The position numbers were made by a program, and so were the translations under genes. The notes under the pieces were generated by a model that saw only the letters and a list, made by a program, of their open reading frames with translations, was not told the DNA's origin and ran no database searches. DNA of 40,234 nt, taken from CAYZEE01 sp964477485. Lineage in GTDB: Bacteria; Patescibacteriota; Microgenomatia; Levybacterales; UBA12049. Positions within the stretch are counted from its first letter, which is position 1. Every line of letters begins with the position of its first letter. Location of the stretch: assembly GCA_964477485.1 (NCBI GenBank), contig CAYZEE010000005.1:1-40234 (forward strand). The letters run 5' to 3'. This document shows, in pieces, positions 15,075 through 23,804 of the stretch.

Positions 15075-16994
15075 ATGACGGCTAAACAAATCATCGATAA
15101 ATACATTTCATTTTTTGAAAAAAAAGGACATAAAAGAATTCCTAACTCCTCTCTTATTCCCCAAAATGACCCCACCACTCTTTTTACCTCCTCTGGCATG
15201 CAGCCGCTTATTCAATATTTCCTGGGAGAGAAACATCCCCAAGGCAAAAGACTGGTAAATGTTCAGAATTGCTTTAGAGCTCTTGATATAGATGAAGTTG
15301 GAGATAATAGACATACTACTTTTTTTCGGATGCTTGGAAATTGGAGCCTTGGAGACTATTTTAAAAAAGAAGAAATCCCATGGCTTTGGGAATTTCTAAC
15401 AAAAGCTCTAGGACTTCCTAAAGAAAAACTATTTATAAGCATCTTTAAAGGTGAAGGACAAGTTCCCTATGACCAAGAATCTTATAATATTTGGACCAAA
15501 CTCTTAAAAGACGAAGGAGAAAATCCAGAAGAAAAAATTTTTGCGGCAGATGTGACAAAAAATTGGTGGTCTAGAAGCGGAGTCCCCGATGATATGCCGG
15601 TTGGCGAACCGGGAGGACCGGATACAGAAGTCTACTTCAGGTTTGATGATGTAAAACATAATCCATCCTGTAGGGATAATCCTGTGGAATGCGGCTGCGG
15701 AAAGTTTCTGGAAATCGGAAACGCAGTATTTATGGAGTATTTAAAAACTAAAACTGGTTTTGAGAATTTGTCAAAACAAAACGTGGATTTTGGAGGAGGA
15801 CTTGGAAGAATTTTAGCGGCAGTTGAAAACCAGTCGGACATTTTTCAAACTTCACTCTTTTCCCCGATTATCTCCGGGATAGAGAACGCGACGAAGAAAG
15901 ACTATAAGACAAATAGCACGGCAATGAGAATTATCGCAGATCATTTAGTAGCCGCAGTTTTTATAACAGCAGCAGGGGTTACTCCCTCTAACAAAGAGCA
16001 GGGATATATATTAAGGAGACTTATTCGAAGAGCTGTTCGTTATGGACGGCAATTAGATAGTTCTGAAATGTTTACTGCGGACATTGCTTCTATGGTTATA
16101 GATAACTATTATGACACAGATCCTCAACTAAAAAAACAGAAAAATAATATTAAAGAAGTATTTAAAGAAGAAGAAAAAAAGTTTGTCCAGGTTCTCCAAG
16201 AGGGATTGAAAAAAGCAGAAGAAATATTATCAGAACTTACTCCGGTTGAAAGTTCTCAATATGCAAAAATAATGCAGGTCCCGAATAAAAAAGAACTGTT
16301 CAGGAATATCTATAGAAATAGAAGTGTATCTCCGTTTGGGATAGAAATTAATATCGATACCATAAGTAAAGCTACGATTTCCGGAAAAAATGCTTTTGAC
16401 CTGTATCAATCTTTTGGATTTCCAATAGAAATGATAATTGAATTGGCCCAAGAGAAATCATTACTGGTTGACATAGAAGATTTTGAAGAAGAGGTAAAAA
16501 AACATCAGGAAATTTCACGCACCGCAGGTACACAGAAGTTTGCTGGAGGACTTGCAGACCATTCCGAAAAGACAATTATGGGACACACTGCCACTCATCT
16601 TCTTCATAAGGCACTCAGAGATGTCTTAGGAAACCATGTTTTTCAAACAGGCTCAAATATTACAAACGAAAGAGTAAGATTTGATTTTAATTTCGAAAGA
16701 AAATTGACAGATGACGAATTACAAAAAGTGGAAGATATTGTAAATGAGAAAATTAAGGAAAACTTGCCAGTGCATTTTGAAATAATTCCGCTTAAAAAAG
16801 CAAAGGAGATTGGAGCAATAGGACTTTTTGATGAAAAATATGAGGACAAAGTAAAAGTATATTTTATTGGGAATTATTCCAAAGAAGTTTGCGGAGGACC
16901 GCATGTTGATTTTACAGGAAAGCTTAAAAGGGTTAAGATAATAAAACAGGAAAATATAGGACATAACCAGCGAAGAATTTATGCCAAAGTCTGA
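15075..16994 (+). CDS. alaS: alanyl-tRNA synthetase lacking the C-terminal domain
   Basis: 639 aa against about 875 in E. coli. The N-terminal class II catalytic core has FFEKKGHKRIPNSSLIP, LFTSSGMQPL and the helical tRNA-binding region. The editing domain is complete, with HTATH (about 503-507) and CGGPH (about 605-609) as zinc ligands, so mischarged Ser/Gly-tRNA-Ala should still be cleared. The DHHA1 and C-Ala part that normally follows is absent; the stop comes directly after the editing domain. Where most AlaRS have GPCGPCSE this one has EPGGPDTE, followed by a cysteine cluster CRDNPVECGC (199-208) that may bind metal. An extra stretch of about 40 residues precedes the GKNAFDLYQSFGFP block. 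First gene of a tight plus-strand run; the next starts 7 nt later. Confidence 0.95.
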   Translation: MTAKQIIDKYISFFEKKGHKRIPNSSLIPQNDPTTLFTSSGMQPLIQYFLGEKHPQGKRLVNVQNCFRALDIDEVGDNRHTTFFRMLGNWSLGDYFKKEEIPWLWEFLTKALGLPKEKLFISIFKGEGQVPYDQESYNIWTKLLKDEGENPEEKIFAADVTKNWWSRSGVPDDMPVGEPGGPDTEVYFRFDDVKHNPSCRDNPVECGCGKFLEIGNAVFMEYLKTKTGFENLSKQNVDFGGGLGRILAAVENQSDIFQTSLFSPIISGIENATKKDYKTNSTAMRIIADHLVAAVFITAAGVTPSNKEQGYILRRLIRRAVRYGRQLDSSEMFTADIASMVIDNYYDTDPQLKKQKNNIKEVFKEEEKKFVQVLQEGLKKAEEILSELTPVESSQYAKIMQVPNKKELFRNIYRNRSVSPFGIEINIDTISKATISGKNAFDLYQSFGFPIEMIIELAQEKSLLVDIEDFEEEVKKHQEISRTAGTQKFAGGLADHSEKTIMGHTATHLLHKALRDVLGNHVFQTGSNITNERVRFDFNFERKLTDDELQKVEDIVNEKIKENLPVHFEIIPLKKAKEIGAIGLFDEKYEDKVKVYFIGNYSKEVCGGPHVDFTGKLKRVKIIKQENIGHNQRRIYAKV

Positions 16995-17001
16995 TTAATT
17001 T

Positions 17002-19212
17002 ATGAAATTACCTTCCATGTCCTTTTTGAAAAAAAAAGAAAAACCAGAATACTTTCTGGCCCTAGTTCTTCGCAATGAACAAGTCAATGCTGTGATCTTT
17101 GAAGAACTTGCTGGAAAAATTCAAGTGGTAGGCAAACAAAAGGAATATTTTAAAAATTCAATTGAAGAAGTACCCATAGAAGAACTACTTGAAGTTTTAG
17201 ATAAGGCAATATCGACCGCTGAGCAGTCTCTTCCAAATCAAACAGATACTATAAAAACAATTTTCGGCGTTAAAAAAAGTTGGGTTGAGGAAAACAAAAT
17301 AAAAAAAGACTATCTTCTGAAACTTAAAAAAGTATCCGATGAACTAGGCCTTATCCCAATAGGTTTTATCGTAATCTTTGAAGCAATAGCTCATCTTCTT
17401 ACTAAAGAAGAAGGAGCGCCTGTTTCGGCAATCCTGGTTGAGTTAGGCAAAAAATCTATTTCGGTTGCGCTTGTCAGGGCTGGTAAAATAATTGAAACAG
17501 AAACATCCCACATCCTTGAAACGCCTACTTCTACAGTTGATTCCCTATTAAAAACCATGGATGCAGAAGTTCTTCCGGCTCGTGTAATAATTTTCGATGA
17601 GAAGGATGAAGATAAAATCCAGGAGTTTATAAATTATCGATGGGGCAAGAGTCTTCCCTTTTTACATTTGCCACAAGTGACCGCACTTCCTTCTGAATTT
17701 GACGCTCGTGCTGTACTTTTCGGCGCAGCTTTGCAAATGGGATTTGAGGTACTCGAAGAAAGCCATAAAATCCCAGAGTCTTTTGAAAAAGATGAAGAAG
17801 AGACAAAACCAGCGGAATATTTTGGATTCGTAGAAGACAAGGATGTTGCAAAAGAGCCGCTGCTTGAGAAAAAAGAACCGTTGCCTGAAAAAGAAGAAGA
17901 ACAAAAAATTATCCAAGAGACTGGAGCTGGGGAACTAGAAATTCCAGAGGAGAAAAAACCTGAAGAAACTCAAAAAAAGAAAGCTCCGGTCAGAGAAATT
18001 TTTCTGACAGTTTTTGAAAATCTTAAAAAAATCCCTTTTAAACGAATTCCTTTTAAGCAAAGTTTATCTCTGCTTCCCAAAGGCAGACTTAAACTTTTAA
18101 TACCTCTTGCTGTTGTAGTTATTATTATCATTTTGTTCTATATATTTATACCTCAAGCTAATGTTCTAATTGCTATAAATCCAAAAATCAATAAACAGTC
18201 CCAAGATGTTGTTTTCTCTGCCTCTTCATCAACTGATCCAGCAAAAGGAATCATTGCATCTAATTTCACCTCTATCTCAGAGGACGGAAGCGTTTCAACA
18301 AATGCAACCGGGAAAAAAGAAGTAGGAACAAACGCCAAAGGAACTGTCACGATTTTCAATAACTCGACAAATACTCAAACCTTATCATCAGGTACTATAA
18401 TAAATTCAGCGAATGGCTTGGAATTTACACTTGATAAGACTGTGAGCGTTGCCTCAGCATCCGGAGATATTTTTACAGGAACTACGCCTGGGAAAAGCAA
18501 TGTTTCAGTCACTGCCGCTAAGATCGGCGTTGAATATAATTTACCTTCAAATACAAAATTTTCGGTAGAAGGCAACAATTCAGTTGCCGCAAAAAATGAT
18601 AATCCTTTTTCAGGAGGGACAAAAAAAGAAATAACAGTTGTTTCAAAAGATGATGTAGATAAACTCTTAGAAGAATTACCGAAAAACCTAGAACAAAAAG
18701 CTAAAGACGATCTCTCTAAAAAAATACCACAAGATAAAATTCTTCTTCCTATTTTTATAAGTACTAAAATAGTCAATAAAAATACTGATAAGAATGTTGG
18801 AGATGAAGCAAGCAATCTTTCGCTTAAAGGAACCGTAGAATATCAGGGCATTTATTATACGAGGAATGATATTGCGCTGCTGGCAAATTCACTTTTTAAA
18901 ACCTCTATTTCAAACAACCTTTTTATCGACCCCAGCGAGATAAAAGTTGATGTAAAAGATCTAAAACAAAAGAATAATAAAGATGTTTCAGCGAATGTCA
19001 CAATTCAGACAGTTCTAAAGCCCAAGATTGACGAGACGAGAATAAAAAAAGATATTGCAGGAAAATCCATAAAAGGAGCAACTGATAATATACTAAAGAT
19101 GCCGGAAGTATCAAATGTAGACATAAAGTTATCAGGGTACCTGCCGCTTCTACCCAAAAAGATCCCAATACTGGAAAAGAATATAAAAATTACAACCAAA
19201 GTTAATGACTAG
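17002..19212 (+). CDS. FtsA/PilM-like protein fused to a membrane-anchored gp47/baseplate-J-like domain
   Basis: 736 aa in three parts. Residues about 15-250 look like an actin-fold PilM/FtsA-type domain: a first-strand YFLALVLRNEQVNAVIF, a second phosphate-loop-like AILVELGKKSISVALVRAG, and a closing FGAAL. Residues about 255-345 form a highly charged E/K/P linker. One membrane segment spans about 364-385. The outer part (about 386-736) is beta-rich and resembles baseplate J/gp47: KGTVTIFNNSTNTQTLSSGT, GLEFTLDKTV, and PGKSNVSVTAAKIG. In type IV pilus systems PilM (cytoplasm) binds PilN (membrane); here the two positions are joined in one chain. The sortase gene overlaps its end by 8 nt. It may belong to a pilus or surface-structure machine; this is inference. 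Confidence 0.7.
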   Translation: MKLPSMSFLKKKEKPEYFLALVLRNEQVNAVIFEELAGKIQVVGKQKEYFKNSIEEVPIEELLEVLDKAISTAEQSLPNQTDTIKTIFGVKKSWVEENKIKKDYLLKLKKVSDELGLIPIGFIVIFEAIAHLLTKEEGAPVSAILVELGKKSISVALVRAGKIIETETSHILETPTSTVDSLLKTMDAEVLPARVIIFDEKDEDKIQEFINYRWGKSLPFLHLPQVTALPSEFDARAVLFGAALQMGFEVLEESHKIPESFEKDEEETKPAEYFGFVEDKDVAKEPLLEKKEPLPEKEEEQKIIQETGAGELEIPEEKKPEETQKKKAPVREIFLTVFENLKKIPFKRIPFKQSLSLLPKGRLKLLIPLAVVVIIIILFYIFIPQANVLIAINPKINKQSQDVVFSASSSTDPAKGIIASNFTSISEDGSVSTNATGKKEVGTNAKGTVTIFNNSTNTQTLSSGTIINSANGLEFTLDKTVSVASASGDIFTGTTPGKSNVSVTAAKIGVEYNLPSNTKFSVEGNNSVAAKNDNPFSGGTKKEITVVSKDDVDKLLEELPKNLEQKAKDDLSKKIPQDKILLPIFISTKIVNKNTDKNVGDEASNLSLKGTVEYQGIYYTRNDIALLANSLFKTSISNNLFIDPSEIKVDVKDLKQKNNKDVSANVTIQTVLKPKIDETRIKKDIAGKSIKGATDNILKMPEVSNVDIKLSGYLPLLPKKIPILEKNIKITTKVND

Positions 19213-19936
19213 ATACTATTACAAAAAGAGCAACAGGCAACTGAAGAAAAAATTTCTACATCTTTTCAGTCTTCTTCTTATTTTTGCGGGGCTTATTATT
19301 GTCATATATGTATTTTATCCTCTTGTATTATGGCAAATATACTTTGCGCCTGCCCTTGCCTCTTCAAATTTCACATCTTCAATCCCAAAAACAAATATAG
19401 TTTCTTCTTCCCAGATAGGCAGTCTATTTAGACAGGCAGGAGATATAATATCAGGAGTTGATTACACTAACGCGCGGAATTGGTTTCCGGGCTTTAAACC
19501 TTCTTACAAAACCAAATCTAAAGTATTTTCTTATACTATTTCCATCCCAAAACTTGGAATAAAAGACGCAATTGTTTCAAACGCTGATTATAATCTTGCT
19601 GCGCATCTTGTAAGCTACGGAAGCGATATAACCCCACCCGAGTCTGGCAGCGCTATTATATTTGGCCACTCAACGCTTCCTCAGCTTTTCAACCCAAAAA
19701 ACTACAAAACTATCTTTGCCAATCTATATCAGCTAAAAAATCAGGATATAATATATGTTAATGAAAGTGGTATATCCTACGCATATAAAATATTTAATAT
19801 TAACGTAGTTGATCCAGATGATACATCAATTTTTGCGCAGGACTATAACGATTCATATCTCACTATTGTTACCTGTACCCCTCCCGGCACAACTTGGAAA
19901 AGGCTTATTATAAAAGCTCGACTTGAGAAAATATAA
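19205..19936 (+). CDS. sortase family transpeptidase
   Basis: 243 aa with an N-terminal membrane anchor at about residues 17-40 and an extracytoplasmic sortase barrel. Catalytic residues are visible: H155 in FGHSTLP, C224 in IVTCTPPGT, and R233 in WKRLIIKA. Sortases cut a C-terminal sorting signal and join the protein to the cell wall or to another subunit. No LPxTG-like substrate is seen in this window. The start overlaps the PilM/gp47-like gene by 8 nt, so the two are probably translated together. Class is uncertain; TCTPPGT resembles the class D/E type. Confidence 0.92.
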   Translation: MTRYYYKKSNRQLKKKFLHLFSLLLIFAGLIIVIYVFYPLVLWQIYFAPALASSNFTSSIPKTNIVSSSQIGSLFRQAGDIISGVDYTNARNWFPGFKPSYKTKSKVFSYTISIPKLGIKDAIVSNADYNLAAHLVSYGSDITPPESGSAIIFGHSTLPQLFNPKNYKTIFANLYQLKNQDIIYVNESGISYAYKIFNINVVDPDDTSIFAQDYNDSYLTIVTCTPPGTTWKRLIIKARLEKI

Positions 19937-19941
19937 AAATT

Positions 19942-20061
19942 ATGGAGGATAATAAATCAACCATATTTAACGTTATAAACACAATTATTTATTTTGTGCT
20001 TTCTCTTATAAGGGGGACTATAAATCTTGCAATAAAGCAAATAAAGGAGGGTGGTCTATGA
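19942..20061 (+). CDS. 39-aa single-pass membrane peptide
   Basis: The frame starts with ATG at 19942, 5 nt after the sortase stop, and ends in TGA that overlaps the ATG of the next gene (ATGA, 4-nt overlap). The peptide begins MEDNKSTIFNVINTIIYFVL, has one hydrophobic stretch at about residues 9-24, then a basic tail ending in KEGGL. The ribosome-binding site of the AMP phosphorylase gene (aaaggaggg) lies inside it, so it may also couple translation of the two genes. No homologue is recognised. Its place in a gapless operon supports it being real. Confidence 0.5.
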   Translation: MEDNKSTIFNVINTIIYFVLSLIRGTINLAIKQIKEGGL

Positions 20062-21362
20062 AAAAAGAAATATTTCAAGATGAAAGAGAAGAACTAAGAA
20101 AAGCGCTTGATGCAATAAGAAAAAAGCTTGTCGGAAAAAAGTTGACATATAAAGAAATTTATGCTGTAATGGATGAGATAGCAAAAAATAGACTTGGAGA
20201 CATATTAACTACATATTTTGCCGCTTCCGGATACTCAAAAGGTTTTACCAACAAAGAACTCTACTATCTAACAGAGGCGATGGTCGCGACAGGAGAACGT
20301 CTTCATTTTAAAAAAGCCATTATTGCCGACAAACACTCAATAGGCGGGGTGCCAGGGACTAGAACTACCTTAATTGTTGTCCCAATTGTTGCAGCTGCTG
20401 GATTTACAATTCCCAAAAGTTCCTCAAGGGCTATAACAACTCCAGATGGAACTGCAGACGATATGGAGGTCTTAGCACCTGTAGAACATACAATAGATAA
20501 AATCTATAAAATAGTCGAAAAAACAAATGGCTGTATCGTCTGGGGAGGTAGCTTTGACATTGCGCCGGCCGATGATGTGATAATTAACGTTGAAAAACCT
20601 CTTCTTTTTGAAAGTTACGATAAAATATTAGTTTCTATAATGGCAAAGAAACTTGCTTTTGGTTCAAATCATGTAGTTATAGACCTTCCGTATGGAAAAA
20701 TGGTAAAAGTACACAGAGAAAAAGACGCAAGAAGTTTAAAAAATAAGTTCGAATATCTGGCAAGCAAATTCCATATAAAGATAAAAGTCCTGATGCAAAG
20801 AACTGAAGAGCCGGCAGGAAGAGGAATTGGGCCAATCTTAGAAACCCGTGATGCATTAAGAGTCCTTGCGCAAAAGCCAAATCGCCCACTTGATCTTGAA
20901 GAAAGGAGCCTTAGTCTTGCAGGCAATCTTCTAAATCTCTGTCTTGCCGGTTCTTCAAAAAATCTCAAAGAACATGTTTTGAAAAACTATGGCGATGCTT
21001 TTTCTTGGGCAAAAAAAATTTTAGAAAAGGGAACAGCGTTTGAAAAAATGAAAGAAATTATAAAAGAGCAGGATGGAAACCCTGATATAGACAGCGAAGA
21101 TCTTAAACCCGGAAAGTTTTCATTTAAAACAAAAGTGGAAAAAAATGGTGTTGTAAAAAGCATAAATAGTCAAAACTTAACTGTTGTTGCGCGCCTTTTA
21201 GGCGCGCCGAAACAAAAAGGGGCAGGCATTTATCTTGATAAAAAAATAGGAGAAAAAGTCAAAAAAGGTGACGTCCTCTATACATTATACAGTGAGAGCA
21301 TGTATAATCTTAAAAAGGGGAAGGATTCACCAGCTCTTTCTCGAATAAGCTTTTTGCAATGA
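20058..21362 (+). CDS. deoA: AMP phosphorylase (archaeal-type thymidine phosphorylase family)
   Basis: 434 aa. The phosphate-binding motif KHSIGGVPG (92-100) and the blocks SSRAITTPDGTADDMEVLAPV and VWGGSFDIAPADDVI match archaeal AMP phosphorylase more closely than bacterial thymidine phosphorylase, whose motif is KHSTGGVGD. The reaction is AMP + phosphate to adenine + ribose-1,5-bisphosphate. In archaea and many CPR genomes it feeds R15P isomerase and form II/III or III-like RuBisCO; neither is in this window. Archaeal AMP phosphorylases are about 500 aa with an extra N-terminal domain of roughly 80 residues, which is missing here. A strong ribosome-binding site (ggaggg) precedes the ATG. 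It overlaps mltG by 4 nt. Confidence 0.88.
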   Translation: MKKEIFQDEREELRKALDAIRKKLVGKKLTYKEIYAVMDEIAKNRLGDILTTYFAASGYSKGFTNKELYYLTEAMVATGERLHFKKAIIADKHSIGGVPGTRTTLIVVPIVAAAGFTIPKSSSRAITTPDGTADDMEVLAPVEHTIDKIYKIVEKTNGCIVWGGSFDIAPADDVIINVEKPLLFESYDKILVSIMAKKLAFGSNHVVIDLPYGKMVKVHREKDARSLKNKFEYLASKFHIKIKVLMQRTEEPAGRGIGPILETRDALRVLAQKPNRPLDLEERSLSLAGNLLNLCLAGSSKNLKEHVLKNYGDAFSWAKKILEKGTAFEKMKEIIKEQDGNPDIDSEDLKPGKFSFKTKVEKNGVVKSINSQNLTVVARLLGAPKQKGAGIYLDKKIGEKVKKGDVLYTLYSESMYNLKKGKDSPALSRISFLQ

Positions 21363-22315
21363 AAAAAGTAATTATACTTGTTATTTTAATAATTGTGATT
21401 GCCACAGGTACATTGATATGGTGGAAAAATGGAGTAAGTCCTGCTGACCCCAGTGACAAAACATCAAAAATATTTGTTATCGGAAAAGGGGAAGGAATTC
21501 GGGAAATTGCAAATAACCTTAAGGGGAAAGGGCTTATCAGAGATCCTATTGTTTTTTTTCTTCTTACAAAAAAAGTAGGATTTGATAAAGAAATTCAAGC
21601 AGGGGATTTTAGCTTAAATCCCTCAATGAGTCTTTATACGATTGTTCAAACTCTAACACATGGTACTTTGGATGTTTGGGTCACAATTCCTGAAGGCATG
21701 AGAGCTACGGAGATTGCCGGGATTCTTTCAAAAGATATCCCGACCTACAAACCGCAGTGGCAAAATATTCTTGCGACAAACGAGGGTTACCTTTTTCCCG
21801 ATACTTATCTTATTCCAAAAGATGCTGACATAAATCTAATCACAGCTCTTATGAAAAACAACTTTGATAAAAAGTATGCGACACTCGATGCGAGCCGCTC
21901 AAATTTATCCAAAAATGAAATAGTTACGATAGCATCTATTGTCGAACGGGAAGCAAAATTCCCCGAAGATAGGGCTCTGGTTGCAAGTGTAATATTAAAC
22001 AGGCTTAAAATTGGCATGAAGCTTGATATCGATGCAACGATTCAATATGCGCTTGGTTACCAGGATGCGCAGCGCTCATGGTGGAAAAAGAATCTAACAA
22101 CAGATGATCTAAATATTGACTCTGCCTATAACACTTACAAAAACCCTGGTCTTCCTCCAACTCCTATTTCAAACCCCGGACTTTCGGCATTAAGAGCAGT
22201 AGTAAATCCCGCGCAAACAAATTATTTATATTATATTTCAGACAAGAGCGGCCATCTGCATTTTTCAAAGACTATTGAGCAGCAAAACGCCAATATCCAA
22301 AAATACGGATTATAA
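21359..22315 (+). CDS. mltG: endolytic peptidoglycan transglycosylase MltG
   Basis: 318 aa with an N-terminal membrane anchor (about residues 4-22). The YceG/MltG fold is clear: a LysM-like subdomain (IFVIGKGEGIREIANNLKGK), GYLFPDTY, IVTIASIVEREA with the catalytic glutamate region (191-199), IDATIQYALG, and the C-terminal SAYNTYKNPGLPPTPISNPG. MltG cuts nascent glycan strands and is thought to end their synthesis. It is last in the alaS run; its start overlaps the previous stop by 4 nt. Its place after a sortase and a membrane fusion protein ties the operon to the cell envelope. Confidence 0.97.
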   Translation: MKKVIILVILIIVIATGTLIWWKNGVSPADPSDKTSKIFVIGKGEGIREIANNLKGKGLIRDPIVFFLLTKKVGFDKEIQAGDFSLNPSMSLYTIVQTLTHGTLDVWVTIPEGMRATEIAGILSKDIPTYKPQWQNILATNEGYLFPDTYLIPKDADINLITALMKNNFDKKYATLDASRSNLSKNEIVTIASIVEREAKFPEDRALVASVILNRLKIGMKLDIDATIQYALGYQDAQRSWWKKNLTTDDLNIDSAYNTYKNPGLPPTPISNPGLSALRAVVNPAQTNYLYYISDKSGHLHFSKTIEQQNANIQKYGL

Positions 22316-22323
22316 CCTTTGAA

Positions 22324-22346
22324 TTACTTCTTACGAAGTCTTTTTT
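22324..22346 (+). terminator. possible terminator after mltG
   Basis: ACTTC-TTAC-GAAGT followed by CTTTTTT. The stem is only 5 bp and lies inside the 3' end of the opposite-strand gene, so confidence is low. Confidence 0.35.
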
Positions 22347-22645
22347 CTGAAAAATCTTCTTGAAGATTTTGTAGGAGCAGGTTGACTCTCAGAGTTAATT
22401 TTTGAAACTCCGTTCCCGTTTGACGTCTTAGAACTCTCTGTGACCTTCTCTTCAAAATCTTCTTCCTCTTCTCCGCCCCCGTATTCTTCTAAAAGTTCCG
22501 ACAGGTTATCAATTCCCTCTTCCGTTAAAGTTTTAATGAGTTTTTTTCCTTTTTTTGTTCCCAAAAAAAATACCAAACCTCCGCCTATAATTGCCCCCCA
22601 CAAGAATCCGTCAAAAAATCTGTTTCCTGAAGAATTATTATTCAT
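22331..22645 (-). CDS. small YtxH-like membrane protein
   Basis: 104 aa. After a short polar N terminus, residues about 12-28 form a glycine-rich membrane helix (GFLWGAIIGGGLVFFLGTKK) followed directly by the GKKLIKTL helix, which is the YtxH/DUF-type pattern of small stress-associated membrane proteins. The C-terminal half is acidic, then basic and disordered (ends RRFFRKKTS). Function is unknown. It starts 12 nt after the stop of the next gene upstream, another small membrane protein, so they are co-transcribed. Converges on mltG. Confidence 0.65.
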   Translation of the reverse strand: MNNNSSGNRFFDGFLWGAIIGGGLVFFLGTKKGKKLIKTLTEEGIDNLSELLEEYGGGEEEEDFEEKVTESSKTSNGNGVSKINSESQPAPTKSSRRFFRKKTS

Positions 22646-22657
22646 AAATCTTGATTT

Positions 22658-22945
22658 TTAATTATCTTTTTTTGTTTTTTCATCTCTGCCAGATAATTTA
22701 TTTTTATTTAAAATCCTGGCAATCGCAGCGCCCGTTTTTATTCCTGTAGCAAGAGTTGACAGATTCGCAATAGGAGTTGAAACGCTTTCGGTTATTACTC
22801 CTGTATCATCCAAAACTTTATTTGCTTTATCCACTGTCTTTCTAAGCTCTCTTAAAATAAAAAATATCTGAATCCCCAAAACCAAAAGAAGGATGGTCAA
22901 AACTATTATCACCAAAAACAATGCTGTCTGGGCAGGATCAATCAT
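22658..22945 (-). CDS. small membrane protein, DUF948-like
   Basis: 95 aa. One N-terminal membrane segment (about residues 7-30) followed by an amphipathic helix with LRKTVDKANKVLDDTG and a short basic tail. The layout, a membrane helix plus a heptad-like helix containing V/A at regular spacing, resembles DUF948 proteins, which often pair with YtxH-like proteins as here. Function is unknown. A TATAAT lies 14 nt before the ATG. Confidence 0.55.
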   Translation of the reverse strand: MIDPAQTALFLVIIVLTILLLVLGIQIFFILRELRKTVDKANKVLDDTGVITESVSTPIANLSTLATGIKTGAAIARILNKNKLSGRDEKTKKDN

Positions 22946-22959
22946 GCTTTAAGAGTAGC

Positions 22960-22965
22960 ATTATA
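22960..22965 (-). promoter_or_regulatory. -10 element for the two small membrane proteins
   Basis: TATAAT on the minus strand, 14 nt before the ATG at 22945. No -35 at suitable spacing; a TTGACA is only 9 nt upstream and cannot pair with it. Confidence 0.35.
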
Positions 22966-23020
22966 AATTTTTTCTGTCAACTCGGATTAAGTATAACAAA
23001 TGAGTAAAAAGAGGTAAAAA

Positions 23021-23799
23021 TTATTTAATACAAACGTATTGATAAAAATCCGCCTGCGGATTTTCTCCCAATTCATAATCGCTGTACTGCTCAATCTTTG
23101 AAAACTCCGCCTCTTTCAGGAGTCCCATTAATTCTCCCTTTTTGAAAGGGTAGAGATAATAATAAGCTTTATCTCCGTTTTGATGAGAGTATTGAATTAA
23201 AAAATAATGATTAGTAATATCTAAAAATTTTGTGTGGACGCTATTTGTTCCCGTATAAGTGTATTTACCGGAAGTATGAATATCTCCATTTAATGCTTTT
23301 TCTTTATTATCGAGAATTTTTTGGTAGTTTCTTTCATCAATTAGTAACCCCCCCAGGCTTTAGAACACTATGAAATTCCCTAAGAGTTTTCAATTGATCT
23401 TCTTTTTCAAAAATACAGGTTAAAGAATTACCAAGACAAATGACCGCATCAAAAGAACTCCGCGAATAATTCTTTGACAACTCTCTCCAGTCAAAACTCG
23501 TTGGGTTAATATTAAATCCTGCTTTTTTCGCATTTTCGATTGCTTTTTCTCTAAATGCATCATCCAGTTCATTAGATGAAACATCAAATCCATTTTGCAA
23601 AAGATAAATCGTATCCACGCCGTCTCCGAGCGCAACATCTAAAACTTTCCGGGCATTATGTTTTTCTAGCTTCCTTAATAAAAATCCGTTTTCTCCTCTC
23701 CTTCTGTTATCCCAGCAGATAAAATCTCCCCAAATTTGGGCTCTTATTTTGGAATTTTTAGAGCTACTTAAGTAATCAATAAGTTTTTTGCAAGTCCAT
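23021..23799 (-). pseudogene. SAM-dependent methyltransferase broken by two homopolymer frameshifts
   Basis: The frames join into one class I methyltransferase of about 258 aa if one base is removed at each of two homopolymers. From ATG 23799 the frame stops after seven codons; dropping one A from the A6 run (23784-23789) opens it. The middle part holds VLDVALGDGVDTIYLL (SAM motif I), FDAVICLGNSLT (motif IV) and HSVLKPGG. A G7 run (23348-23354) then shifts into TGA; with G6 the frame continues LLIDERNYQKILD and on to TAA at 23021. The type resembles glycine N-methyltransferase-like enzymes; substrate unknown. It lies 5 nt after the RodZ-like gene. Decay, sequencing error or slippage control are all possible. 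Confidence 0.75.
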
Positions 23800-23804
23800 A
23801 GAAG

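Noticed and set aside
22350..22372. AAAATCTTC-TT-GAAGATTTT palindrome as a regulatory site
   Set aside because: It lies in the coding end of the YtxH-like gene and has no position suited to regulation; it may be chance in A/T-rich coding sequence.
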